Assembly: GCA_003151495.1 (NCBI GenBank)
Contig: PLXR01000161.1
Coordinates: 189 to 64,188, forward strand
Source: Opitutaceae bacterium
GTDB lineage: Bacteria > Verrucomicrobiota > Verrucomicrobiia > Opitutales > Opitutaceae
Length of the DNA: 64,000 nucleotides
Direction: 5' to 3'
A program made the translations under genes and the position numbers. Below, in pieces: positions 1 to 7,844 of this stretch. The notes under the pieces are model-generated. The model saw only the letters and a program-made list of their open reading frames with translations, made no database searches and was not told where the DNA came from. The number at the start of each line of letters is the position of its first letter. The first letter of the stretch is position 1.

Positions 1-3000
1 CATCGAGAGCATCTTCTTCCAGAGGTCAAGGGCTTCGATCTTGTGCCCGTGGACCTTGCCCTCCTCTGAGAGCTTTTCGTAGTTGAGATAAAGCTCCTCG
101 AATTTCCGGCCGTAAGCGTCGTGGAGATCCGGAACCTCGTTGGCACGGAATAGGGTCCACGTTCCACGGGCCTCCATCCGTTTCATGAACAGGTCCGGAA
201 CCCAGTTGGCCGTATTCATGTCATGGGTACGGCGGCGATCGTCACCTGTGTTCTTCCTCAGTTCGAGAAATTCGAAGATGTCGTTGTGCCAACTCTCGAG
301 GTAGGCGCAGCCTGACCCCCGTCTCTTGCCTCCTTGATTGACCGCCACAAGTTGGTCATTATGAAGCTTTAAGAAAGGTATGACGCCCTGGGACTCACCG
401 TTGGTACCTCCAATGTGAGCACCCGTTCCCCTGACTGCGGTCCACGACCCTCCGAGGCCGCCCGCCCACTTTGAAAGATAGGCATTCTCCGCGATTCCGC
501 GTTGGAATATTCCCTCGATCGAGTCGTCTACGTAGTAGAGGTAGCAATTGTGTGCGCAGATTCCCGCGGCCGAGAATGACGGATCACCCTCCACCTGGAT
601 ATCGTGAACGTCTCCCGAATAATCTGAAAGCTTCACTCCATCGACCCTATAGAACGCCCTGCCATCGATGAAGAAACGCCGATTCCTCCACTTCGGATTC
701 TCGCCCTGGAAATCGAAGAGATCGATACCCTTGCCGACCTTGCAGGCCAGCCTTGGCGCGTCGCTGGGCGTGATCGCAAGCACATAGGGCTGGACCCGAG
801 CGAGCCGCGACATTGAGGGCTTCTGCACTATCGGAAGGATGCCTAACTTCAGCGCAACCTGGAACAACTGGAGGATCAGGTCACGATTCGACAGCTGGAG
901 CGAAAGCTGCGTGCGATGAACCGCGCAGGCATCACCCCGGAATACCCCCACTAGGAGCTCTTCAAGGGCCTCGTTTGGAGCCTCGATCACGCACTGCGGC
1001 AGCTTCTTTGTGTCAAAGCCGGTGCCAAAGAGCGCCAGCATGAAGCTCACCGCGAGCTTCGAGTGAAGCACCACGCAGGTGCATTCGCCACTGCCCTTCT
1101 GGAGGAGAGGCGTGATTCCAAAAACCCGTTCGCAGAGTTCCACCGTGTCGGAGATGAAATCCACCTCCGTGCGGCCGAATGTGAAGAACAACGAATCCCT
1201 CCCCTGGCAGTGCCCTTCGGAGAGGTAGTATCCCACAAGTCGGAGGAAAACCCCGTCAAGCGGGACACTCGCTCGGATCGCCTTGACCTGGGTCTTGGCG
1301 GTCGGCTTGTCGTACCGCTTTTCGTCCTGGTGCGCCTCAAAGAGGAAACCATCCTTCTCGATCAGAAGACCGTTATCAATGAAGTCGGCTGGGCTCAGGA
1401 CAACGGCGCGTTCCACCCTAGGAAACAGCATCTCGACAAAATCCCCTTCCTGGAGTTCACCCGCCTTAGTCCAGGCAGCGTCACCCAAGAAATCCACCTT
1501 CGCTATGCGCTCGCAGACCGCTGCATATTGGTTCTTCACAGTGAAGCACTGTTCGCGCCGTCCCCGGTATTCGATGCAGGCGGACTGCCCGCCTGAGGCC
1601 CTTTGGCGGACGCAGGCCGCGGCTTTGGCCGGGATCGCAAAGAGAAGGTGATCCTCCGTGGGTCGGATCCAGGCCCTTCCACCCAACATCGCGGAAAGGG
1701 AAACCTCAACCAGGCGTTTTTCGTTCGCCTTGGCTCGGGTGCCGAGGACTCGCCTAAAAGTTCCGTCCTGCGCGAGCACCCTTTCCCCTTCGCGGATATC
1801 CATTATGTTCCTCATTCCGGTTGACGTGACAACCGGCGTATCGCCAGGGAAGCAGCTCGACAGCTGACTGTGCAACGTCCCGCTGTTGAAGAGCGTCGGG
1901 GTGGAAGAGCAAAACCTGCGCGTCTTGTAGAGCTCGTAAAGGCCCACGGCCTTCGACTCACGATCACCCTTCTCGTCAAGGAACAGACCCATCGCGACGC
2001 GCATCCAGAAGAACTGAGGGGTCTCGATCCGACGGGTCGGCTTGGAAACCTTGTCGACTATCAGGTAGCGGTCATAGAGCGTCTGGACCCCCAGGAAGTC
2101 GAACTCGAGGTCTGACGACGGGTCCAGGGCTCCGGCAAGCCTCGCGAAGTCAAATTCTAGCAGGCGCGGGTTGAGGCGCTTGATCGCGATTCCATGCTCA
2201 ATGTACTTCCTGAACGCCTTCTGGTGGCATTCCTTCAGCTTGGCTATGCCGTCCTTGAGGATGTCCCAGCCGAGCACCTCCTCGTAGATATAGGTCAGCT
2301 GGATCCGCCCTGCGAACTTAGCGAAGTCCGCATCCCTTTCGATCAGGGTCTTGGAGTTGAGGATGATCGTCGCATCCAGGTCCTTCTGTGAGATCTGGTC
2401 ATACACCGCCCTGCGGAGTTCCAGCTCGATCTCCTCGCCCGACAGGCACAGGTCGAGGCCCGTCGTTGCGAACTCGATCCTCTTCCTGAGGTCCGCGCCC
2501 TCCCAGAGAACCGTCTCGCCGTTGGGTTTCTTCACGACCACGAGGGTCTCCTGGCCCGGTGCGGCCGCGCCCGGAGCCTCGATCACCGTGTCCGAGCCCA
2601 CGGTTTCGCGGGCCGCGGCCCGCTCGGCCCGGAAAAGGATGTAGGCCTCGGCGACCTTGAAATGTCCGGCCTTCATGAGCTCCTCCTGGACGATGTCCTG
2701 GACCTCCTCGATCCGCACAAAGGCCTGGTTTGAAGCATTCACCCGGTCGGATACGGTCTTTGCGATCGCCACGGCTGGCGCCGAGTCCCGGGACATCGAC
2801 AGGAAGGTCTTCCTCACTGCGATCTCCACCTTGCTGTCATTCCAAGGCACGACCTGGCCGTTGCGCCGGATGACGCGCACGGCGCTTTGGGCGGCCGACT
2901 CGCGGCTCACCGAGATCTTCCTCGAGCGGTTGAGCAGGAGGCTCTTGGCCACCATGTAGGCGTTGTTGTCGACCAGGGTCTTCTCAATGAGCTCATAGAG

Positions 3001-3342
3001 GCCGTTGAGCGTAAGACGGAGCGGGTTCTGCTTGCGGGCCATCTCGGTCAGGTTCCCGGCGAGCTCGCGGCAGATCTGGGCCACCCATGAACGGTTCTTG
3101 TCGTTGAATATGTCCTTCTCGCCCTGGGAGATGAGGACGTTTGTCAGGGCCTTGCCGAGCGTATCGGCGACCTCCGCCATGTCGAAGCGCTCCTCACCAT
3201 GCGGGCAAAGCAGGACGATCGGCGGCAGCGCGATCTCAACGGGGGCGATGACGTCTTTCCAAGCGTAAAGGGGTTTGAGCTCTGTCGGTGCGTGGACCGT
3301 GCGCTTGAGGGCAAGGTCGTGGGCCAGGGGAGTGTTGTTCAT
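1..3342 (-). CDS. nrdA: Class I ribonucleotide reductase alpha subunit, interrupted by an intein; 3' end outside window
   Basis: Large catalytic subunit that reduces ribonucleotides to deoxyribonucleotides in the cytoplasm. It starts at ATG 3342, with AGGA eight bases upstream, and stays open to base 1 (1114 codons), so the C-terminal catalytic part is not visible. Residues about 30-145 look like a degenerate ATP-cone region and residues about 150-245 a clear ATP-cone (RRNGQVVPWNDSK), the ATP/dATP allosteric domain. The barrel begins with TPTLFNSGTLHSQLSS at residues about 481-496. It is then cut by a 436-residue intein and resumes with CYLYYVDDSIEGIF; that Cys corresponds to E. coli Cys225, the first redox cysteine. 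Later extein segments (SQGVIPFLKLHND, NQGGKRRGSG) match class I R1 proteins. nrdB lies 147 bp upstream, so the two are probably cotranscribed. The duplicated N-terminal regulatory region resembles the long Chlamydia-type R1. Confidence 0.95.
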   Translation of the reverse strand, partial: MNNTPLAHDLALKRTVHAPTELKPLYAWKDVIAPVEIALPPIVLLCPHGEERFDMAEVADTLGKALTNVLISQGEKDIFNDKNRSWVAQICRELAGNLTEMARKQNPLRLTLNGLYELIEKTLVDNNAYMVAKSLLLNRSRKISVSRESAAQSAVRVIRRNGQVVPWNDSKVEIAVRKTFLSMSRDSAPAVAIAKTVSDRVNASNQAFVRIEEVQDIVQEELMKAGHFKVAEAYILFRAERAAARETVGSDTVIEAPGAAAPGQETLVVVKKPNGETVLWEGADLRKRIEFATTGLDLCLSGEEIELELRRAVYDQISQKDLDATIILNSKTLIERDADFAKFAGRIQLTYIYEEVLGWDILKDGIAKLKECHQKAFRKYIEHGIAIKRLNPRLLEFDFARLAGALDPSSDLEFDFLGVQTLYDRYLIVDKVSKPTRRIETPQFFWMRVAMGLFLDEKGDRESKAVGLYELYKTRRFCSSTPTLFNSGTLHSQLSSCFPGDTPVVTSTGMRNIMDIREGERVLAQDGTFRRVLGTRAKANEKRLVEVSLSAMLGGRAWIRPTEDHLLFAIPAKAAACVRQRASGGQSACIEYRGRREQCFTVKNQYAAVCERIAKVDFLGDAAWTKAGELQEGDFVEMLFPRVERAVVLSPADFIDNGLLIEKDGFLFEAHQDEKRYDKPTAKTQVKAIRASVPLDGVFLRLVGYYLSEGHCQGRDSLFFTFGRTEVDFISDTVELCERVFGITPLLQKGSGECTCVVLHSKLAVSFMLALFGTGFDTKKLPQCVIEAPNEALEELLVGVFRGDACAVHRTQLSLQLSNRDLILQLFQVALKLGILPIVQKPSMSRLARVQPYVLAITPSDAPRLACKVGKGIDLFDFQGENPKWRNRRFFIDGRAFYRVDGVKLSDYSGDVHDIQVEGDPSFSAAGICAHNCYLYYVDDSIEGIFQRGIAENAYLSKWAGGLGGSWTAVRGTGAHIGGTNGESQGVIPFLKLHNDQLVAVNQGGKRRGSGCAYLESWHNDIFEFLELRKNTGDDRRRTHDMNTANWVPDLFMKRMEARGTWTLFRANEVPDLHDAYGRKFEELYLNYEKLSEEGKVHGHKIEALDLWKKMLSM
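547..1854 (-). mobile_element. RIR1-type intein with LAGLIDADG homing endonuclease, inside nrdA
   Basis: In-frame protein-splicing element of 436 residues (precursor residues 497-932). The N-terminal block starts CFPGDTPVVTSTG. Block B has TEDH at intein residues 66-69. The C-terminal block reads VHDIQVEGDPSFSAAG then ICAHN, and the next extein residue is Cys. All splicing residues are therefore present: Cys1, TxxH, penultimate His, terminal Asn and +1 Cys. A two-motif LAGLIDADG endonuclease occupies the middle, with LVGYYLSEG at intein residues 206-214 (bases 1239-1213) and LLVGVFRGDA at 300-309 (bases 957-928). Both motif acids (Glu, Asp) are retained, so the endonuclease may be active. The reading frame is open throughout. 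Insertion lies directly before the catalytic cysteine, so no active reductase can form without splicing. Splicing and cleavage activity are inferred from motifs only. Confidence 0.96.
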
Positions 3343-3489
3343 TTCTATGTTCCTAATTATAAGATGTTTGCAATAGCGCGAGATTGGTCGGGGCGAAGTT
3401 TACCCCGTGCGCCAGTGACGGCAGTTTAAGGGACCGCTAAACGATGGGGAGACGGTCGGCTGAAGTGCTCTTTTCGGGCGGCTCTTTGG

Positions 3490-4575
3490 TCAGAGCTCGT
3501 CGTCCGAGGCGACAGTCAGGGAGGATGCTTTTTGGTATTCGGTTACCCGGCCCTCGAAGAAGTTCTGCTCCTTCGCGATGTCCATCATCTCGGCGAGCCA
3601 AGGTAGGGGATTCTTGATGCCGCCGGAAAGCGGCGCCAAACCGCAGCCTTCGAGGCGGCGATCGGCGATATAGTCTATGTAGGTTTGAAAGTCCTCGAGC
3701 CTCAGCCCCACTGCGTTCACAGGCAGGCAGTCACGGATGAATTCCTTCTCCAGAGAGACCGCCTCGCGCATGAGGCCGCGAAGCTCCTCCTTGTACTCGG
3801 GGGTCCAGATTTCGCGGTTCTCCTCGACCAGGTCCATGAACAGGTTGCGGAACACTTCGATGTGGTTCGACTCGTCCCTGAGCGTGTAGCGGAACATCTG
3901 CCCGATGCCGGGGAACTTGTTCTGCCGGTAAAGCGACAGGATCATGCCGAATAGGCCGTAGAACTGGGTCCCCTCCATGCACTGGCCGAATACGAAGATG
4001 TTCGAGGCCAGGAGGCGCTTGTTCTCTATCTTAGTGAGGTCCAAGTCCCTACGAAGCTCCTTGGATATCCGCGTCACGAATTCGTTCTTTCTTACGATCG
4101 TCGGGACGTCCTCGAACATCGCCTCGCACTCGTGCGGGTTGATGCCCAGGGAGGCGATCATGTAGAGGAGGGAGTCCGCGTGTATGTTCTCCTCGTGGGC
4201 GTGCCGACCGAGCACGAGCTTTAGCTCCGGAGCCGTGACGAGCTCCCGGACCACGTGTTGGATGTTGTCGCCAACGATCCCCTCTGCCGCCGAGAAATAG
4301 CCGATGCCCATCCGTATGATCCAGCGCTCGACGTCGGACACGGCCTTGGCATCGCGCCACTGCTCAATGTCCTTGCCCATTGGGATGTCCTCCGGCTCCC
4401 AATGGTTGGCCTTCATCGTCCGATAAAGGTCGTAGGACCACTGGTATTTCAACGGAAGGAGGTTGAACGTCATCGTCTCGCGGCCGTTGATCACGCGCTT
4501 GGCTGCAAACGCGGCTTCCGCTTTAGCCTGGTCGAGGACGAAGGTCTTGGTACCTACCTGAAAGATTTTCTGCAT
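3490..4575 (-). CDS. nrdB: Class I ribonucleotide reductase beta subunit, tyrosyl-radical-less (Ic/Id-like)
   Basis: Radical-generating small subunit (R2), 361 residues, partner of the downstream nrdA product. The metal ligands can be read as Glu98 (in SAAEGIV), Glu129 and His132 (in EENIHADSL), Glu201 (in CMEGTQFY), and Glu235 and His238 (in LRDESNHIE). The first ligand is Glu rather than the Asp84 of E. coli R2. The position of the radical tyrosine (E. coli Tyr122) is Leu136. The local sequence SLLYMIASL aligns with the Chlamydia segment carrying Phe127. These two changes mark R2 proteins that use a metal-centred oxidant (Mn/Fe in subclass Ic, Mn2 in Id) instead of a tyrosyl radical. Which metal is used here cannot be told from sequence. 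A C-terminal Tyr (EYQKASSL) and an acidic tail fit the R1-docking end. The start is ATG 4575. Confidence 0.96.
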   Translation of the reverse strand: MQKIFQVGTKTFVLDQAKAEAAFAAKRVINGRETMTFNLLPLKYQWSYDLYRTMKANHWEPEDIPMGKDIEQWRDAKAVSDVERWIIRMGIGYFSAAEGIVGDNIQHVVRELVTAPELKLVLGRHAHEENIHADSLLYMIASLGINPHECEAMFEDVPTIVRKNEFVTRISKELRRDLDLTKIENKRLLASNIFVFGQCMEGTQFYGLFGMILSLYRQNKFPGIGQMFRYTLRDESNHIEVFRNLFMDLVEENREIWTPEYKEELRGLMREAVSLEKEFIRDCLPVNAVGLRLEDFQTYIDYIADRRLEGCGLAPLSGGIKNPLPWLAEMMDIAKEQNFFEGRVTEYQKASSLTVASDDEL

Positions 4576-4627
4576 GGCGGCTGGCGTGAAAAAGGGTGAA
4601 TGCGGGGTAAACAGGGGCTATTTCCGA

Positions 4628-4675
4628 CGCGAAATAAGTCTAGGCGACCAAAAGTTGCTGGAACTTATTTACGCG
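4628..4675 (-). promoter_or_regulatory. Long inverted repeat in the nrdB leader
   Basis: On the minus strand CGCG-T-AAATAAGT is followed, after a 23-base loop, by ACTTATTTCGCG. The arms form a 12-bp stem with one bulged T. It lies about 53-100 bases upstream of the nrdB start and downstream of the NrdR-like boxes, so it would be in the mRNA leader. It could be an RNA structure or a protein-binding site. No known riboswitch class was recognised. Confidence 0.5.
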
Positions 4676-4682
4676 TTGTTGA

Positions 4683-4730
4683 CCACAACAGGATGTGGTC
4701 GACAGCCCGAACGGCCACAACCTATTGAGC
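4683..4730 (-). promoter_or_regulatory. Tandem NrdR-like boxes upstream of nrdB
   Basis: Two imperfect 16-mers, CCACAACAGGATGTGG (4683-4698) and CCACAACCTATTGAGC (4715-4730), each match the NrdR consensus acaCwAtATaTwGtgt at 11 of 16 positions by my count. The first lies in a perfect inverted repeat GACCACA-N6-TGTGGTC. The boxes start 32 bp apart, about three helical turns, which is the arrangement known for NrdR operators of ribonucleotide reductase genes. The second overlaps the candidate -10 element. Binding by NrdR is inferred; no nrdR gene is in the window. Confidence 0.6.
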
Positions 4731-4905
4731 TTTGGTTTTCGCCCGTCAACAGGTTTGTGAGCCTCAAATGTTAAATATTTCCAATTTTTCGGTGTTGACT
4801 GCCGTTTGGGGGGGAATTGCCCCCTTTTCGGCCCCGGGGGCACCCTCCCCTCAGGCCCCCGGTGCCGCAAGGGCGTCCGGCACGGCACCGCCTCCCTGTA
4901 TCCTA

Positions 4906-6087
4906 TTATTCGTTACGACCGGGGATGTGCCCGAGCTGGTGGCCGTGCACGACCACGGAATCACGGCCGCCGCGGTTGAGGCGGTCGAGGACCCCCGCGA
5001 GCTTCCGGCGCTTTTCGTCGCCCTGGGCGAACATCTCGAGCTGCGCCGGGCCCGCATCGACCCCGGATAGGCGCACGCTCACGAGTCGGAGCGGCCTGCG
5101 CTTCCCCCACGCCGCGCGGAGCAGAGGTGCAACGAGCGGATAGAACGGCGCCTCTATGTCGGTCGGCGCCTCGAGGCTCTGCCCGTGTGACTCGTGGGAA
5201 AAGTCGGGGTAGCGGACCTTCACCGTGATCGTGCGCACCTTGACGCCGTCGGCGCGGACCATGGGGAGGAGTTGGTCGATCATGCCTTTCGCCACCTTCT
5301 CCACCGCCGCAAACTCTCCCTGGTCGCAGGCAAACGTCTCCTGCTTGGAATAGCTCTTCGCGTCCTCTCGCTCCACCTCGACGGGGCTGTCGTCCTCCCC
5401 GCGTGCCCGGGCTAGCACGGCGCGCCAATCCCTGCCGAAGACCGAGGCCATCTCGTCCTCGCTCAAGGCGAGCACGTCCCGGACCTCGCGTATGCCCCTC
5501 AATGCGAGCGCGGCCTCCGTCTTTGCCCCGATCCCGGGCAGGCGGCCGATGGAAAGCGGCTCCATGAAGGCCGCCTCCTCCCCGTGTCGCACCACCACGA
5601 AACCCTCCGGCTTCCGGAGCTTAGAGGCAATCTGGGCGACGAGCTTGTTCGAGGCGATTCCCATCGAGACCGGGATCCTCAGCTCCTCCCAAATCCGCCG
5701 CTGAAGGCCGCGCACGGCAGCCTCGATCTCCCCCAGTCCACCGAGGCGGCAGGGCCCAAGGTCGAGGTAACCCTCGTCGATCGAGTTGCGCTGCACGTCG
5801 GGCGTCAGGCCCTCGCACAGGTCAAACATTCTCCGCGACACCTCCCCGTAGAGGCCGGAAGTGTGCGGGATGAGCACCAGGTCCGGGCATACGCGCAATG
5901 CACGGGCGGACGGCATGGGTGTGTAGACCCCGCAAGCCCGGGCCTCGTAGCTGGCCGACGAGATGATGCCCCGCTCGCGCCCGCCCACGGCGCACCTCTT
6001 GCCCACCAGGGACGGGTTGCGCGCCTGCTCGCACGAGACGAAGAAAGCATCCGCATCCAGATGCACGATTGTGGGAAGGTCCGTCAT
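4906..6087 (-). CDS. dinB: DNA polymerase IV (Y-family translesion polymerase)
   Basis: Error-prone polymerase that copies past DNA lesions, 393 residues. The palm-domain metal ligands are visible: Asp11 in VHLDADAFF, and Asp104-Glu105 in NSIDEGYLDL. The segment SASYEARACGVYTPMPS is the usual fingers region. A helix-hairpin-helix of the thumb follows (IGRLPGIGAKTEAAL, LSEDEMASVFG). The little-finger domain ends with AQLEMF, which resembles a beta-clamp-binding motif, and then a short tail VLDRLNRGGRDSV as in many DinB/UmuC proteins. The start is ATG 6087. It stands alone upstream of the nrd genes, with a long leader region before the divergent sigma factor gene. No LexA-type site was recognised. 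Confidence 0.95.
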   Translation of the reverse strand: MTDLPTIVHLDADAFFVSCEQARNPSLVGKRCAVGGRERGIISSASYEARACGVYTPMPSARALRVCPDLVLIPHTSGLYGEVSRRMFDLCEGLTPDVQRNSIDEGYLDLGPCRLGGLGEIEAAVRGLQRRIWEELRIPVSMGIASNKLVAQIASKLRKPEGFVVVRHGEEAAFMEPLSIGRLPGIGAKTEAALALRGIREVRDVLALSEDEMASVFGRDWRAVLARARGEDDSPVEVEREDAKSYSKQETFACDQGEFAAVEKVAKGMIDQLLPMVRADGVKVRTITVKVRYPDFSHESHGQSLEAPTDIEAPFYPLVAPLLRAAWGKRRPLRLVSVRLSGVDAGPAQLEMFAQGDEKRRKLAGVLDRLNRGGRDSVVVHGHQLGHIPGRNE

Positions 6088-6537
6088 ACCCGTTCCCCCC
6101 GATCAATCAGCCTCGCCCGCGCGTATGCCAGGAGGGTTCACGGTCCGGTACATGCCGGCGTACGGTGCATCGGCCCCTCCCCTTCCTTCGGGATCCCCGC
6201 CTTTCATGCAAAGGCTGCAGGGAGCGTCGGGTCCCATGGGCAGGGTGCTTGGATTGGGCGGGCCGTATTTCAACCTTGGGCGTTAGCCACATCGGCGGGC
6301 CCAAGGGCAGTCAAGCATGGATGCTCCGCCACGAAACGGGATTTGGAATCTCGGCAGTGCGGATCAGGAAGGCACCCATGCAGATTGCGGAATGCGGCTC
6401 CGGCTCGGTTGCAAAATGCACGAAAAACGGGGTGCCAAACCCCTGTCGTCGCGGGTCATAGAAATGTAATATGTTTTTTAGTATTATCTTATGTAACTTC
6501 GCAAGAAAGTGGCACGGCGAAAGGTACATCGTCGGGC
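6088..6537. other. Non-coding region between divergent dinB and the ECF sigma factor gene
   Basis: A 450-bp stretch with no supported gene. The half near the sigma factor gene is AT-rich, with candidate -10 TATTAT at 6482-6487 reading rightward. A hairpin GGGGT-N5-ACCCC (6429-6443) is followed on the minus strand by TTTTT (6426-6422). This has the form of an intrinsic terminator for leftward transcripts, but no leftward gene precedes it. Promoters for both flanking genes must lie here. Confidence 0.4.
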
Positions 6538-7209
6538 ATGAACACCGAAGCCATTCACGACGCCGACCTGGTGCGGCGGTTCAACGGCGGCGACGAGTCC
6601 GCCTTCGGAGAGATCATGGGCCGCCACAAGGCGCGAATATTCGCGGCCGCCATGGCGCTCCTGCGCAACCACGCCGACGCCGAGGAAATCACGCAGGACA
6701 CCTTTGTGCGCGCGCACCGGGGCCTCTCCACGTTCCGCGGGGACTCGTCCCTGGCCACGTGGTTGCACCGGATCGCCGTCAATCTCGCGCGGAACCGGTA
6801 TTGGTACTTCTTCCGGCGGCGCAGGCACGTGACACTCTCGATCGACGCCGCGATCGGAAGCGAGGGGGACGGCACATTCTCGGACCTTATCTCGACAAGC
6901 GCACCCGATCCGTCCCAGGAAGGCTCCCGCAATGAGTTCCTGGAGAAGGTGGAGGCGTGCCTTGAGAGCCTGGAACCCTCCCATCGCAGGATACTGTCGA
7001 TGCGGAGCGTCCTCGACCAGTCCTACGAGGAAATAGCCTCGGCGCTTGGAATCAACGTGGGCACCGTGAAGAGCCGGATCGCAAGGGCCCGCGAGCGCCT
7101 GCGCCGCAAGCTTGAGCAGGAGTGCCCCGATTTTGCCCGCGACAGCAACCCGTTCGGGTGGTTCGAGCCGGCCAGGGGCGAGGGCCAGGCCGCTGTCGCA
7201 GCCACGTAG
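6538..7209 (+). CDS. ECF-family RNA polymerase sigma factor
   Basis: Extracytoplasmic-function sigma-70 factor, 223 residues from ATG 6538. The reading frame is open further upstream, but the sequence before this ATG has no sigma character. Region 2 covers residues about 20-90 (FGEIMGRHKARIFAAAM, HADAEEITQDTFVRAHRGL, LATWLHRIAVNLARN). A basic linker RRRR follows, then region 4 at residues about 145-195 with the helix-turn-helix YEEIASALGINVGTVKSRIARARERL. A short Gly/Ala-rich tail follows. No anti-sigma factor gene adjoins it; the next gene is convergent, 14 bp away, and the upstream gene is dinB. Its regulon and signal are unknown. Confidence 0.93.
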   Translation: MNTEAIHDADLVRRFNGGDESAFGEIMGRHKARIFAAAMALLRNHADAEEITQDTFVRAHRGLSTFRGDSSLATWLHRIAVNLARNRYWYFFRRRRHVTLSIDAAIGSEGDGTFSDLISTSAPDPSQEGSRNEFLEKVEACLESLEPSHRRILSMRSVLDQSYEEIASALGINVGTVKSRIARARERLRRKLEQECPDFARDSNPFGWFEPARGEGQAAVAAT

Positions 7210-7223
7210 CGGGAACCCACCGG

Positions 7224-7838
7224 CTATAGGGGCGCCCCGACCGTCCCCGTGCCGGTGCCCGGGCGCGACACGTCCCGGACCCCCGCCTCCCGCAGCATCG
7301 GCACCACCTTCTTGACGTAGCAGTCCGGGCAAATGCTGTGGCTAAAGGCAAAGCTGGTCCGCTCCTGGATGTAGCTCTCGATCTGCTGCCAGTAGTCCTT
7401 GTCGTCCCGTATCTTTTTGCAGTAGCCGCACACGGGCAGGATCGTCTCCAGCTGCTGGACCTCCTTCGTGAGCCTGAGGATCCTCTCGGCGACATTGAGG
7501 CGCATCCATAGGTCGTCCACGTTGACGGGCTTCACCAGGAACTCGTCGACGCCGGCCGCCATCGCCGCCTCGCGGTTCTCGCGGGTGGCCGCCCGCTGGG
7601 AGACGAGGATGAAGTAGACGTAGTCACCCTCCCGCTTGCGAACGCGCCTGCAGAGCTCAAGGCCGTCCATCCCCGGCATCATCCAGTCGCTCACCACCAC
7701 CCGGGTGTCCTTGTCATCCAGCTTGGCGAGCACCTCGTCGCCGTTGGCGGCCGCAACAAGCTCGTGCCCGCACTGCCGAAGCATCGCCTCCAGCATCATC
7801 CGCGAAATCGGGTCATCCTCTAGGGTCAGGATCTTCAT
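7224..7838 (-). CDS. Response regulator with C-terminal CxxC...CxxC domain
   Basis: 204 residues. The N-terminal receiver domain (about 1-120) has acidic pocket residues in LEDDP and phospho-acceptor Asp in VVSDWMMPGMDGLEL, with Lys in FLVKPVNVDD. The C-terminal part, about 130-190, is not a DNA-binding domain. It reads LPVCGYCKKIRDDKDYWQQ and later HSICPDCYVKK, a pattern of two Cys pairs often seen after receiver or PAS domains in environmental bacteria and of unknown function; metal binding is possible. It starts six bases after the stop of the hybrid histidine kinase, so the two are probably cotranscribed and the kinase is its likely partner. The output mode is unknown. Confidence 0.9.
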   Translation of the reverse strand: MKILTLEDDPISRMMLEAMLRQCGHELVAAANGDEVLAKLDDKDTRVVVSDWMMPGMDGLELCRRVRKREGDYVYFILVSQRAATRENREAAMAAGVDEFLVKPVNVDDLWMRLNVAERILRLTKEVQQLETILPVCGYCKKIRDDKDYWQQIESYIQERTSFAFSHSICPDCYVKKVVPMLREAGVRDVSRPGTGTGTVGAPL

Positions 7839-7844
7839 CGGCCT

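Larger units (their letters stand above)
4576..4905. promoter_or_regulatory. nrdB leader and dinB-nrdB intergenic region
   Basis: This 330-bp non-coding stretch lies between the end of dinB and the start of nrdB, both on the minus strand. Reading towards nrdB it holds GC-rich inverted repeats just after dinB (around 4810-4890). A possible promoter follows, with TTGACG at 4749-4744 and TAGGTT at 4724-4719; the 19-bp spacer makes this weak. Two NrdR-like boxes and a long inverted repeat close to nrdB come next (separate entries). No open reading frame with family resemblance was seen. Confidence 0.55.

Noticed and set aside
1063-1596. A 177-codon plus-strand frame opposite the nrdA intein
   Set aside because: It is the antisense of the intein endonuclease part; the minus frame shows intein blocks and LAGLIDADG motifs in order.
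3356-3361. Perfect TATAAT just upstream of nrdA as a separate promoter
   Set aside because: It would place the transcript start within about seven bases of the ATG and cut off the AGGA ribosome site, and no good -35 is found; cotranscription with nrdB is simpler.
4805-4835. GC-rich hairpin followed by TTTT on the plus strand near the end of dinB
   Set aside because: It has terminator form only in the rightward direction, where no gene ends; on the minus strand it lacks a T-run.
5584-6537. Long upstream extension of the sigma factor reading frame
   Set aside because: The extension runs through dinB antisense and the intergenic region with no sigma similarity; ATG 6538 directly precedes the conserved region.
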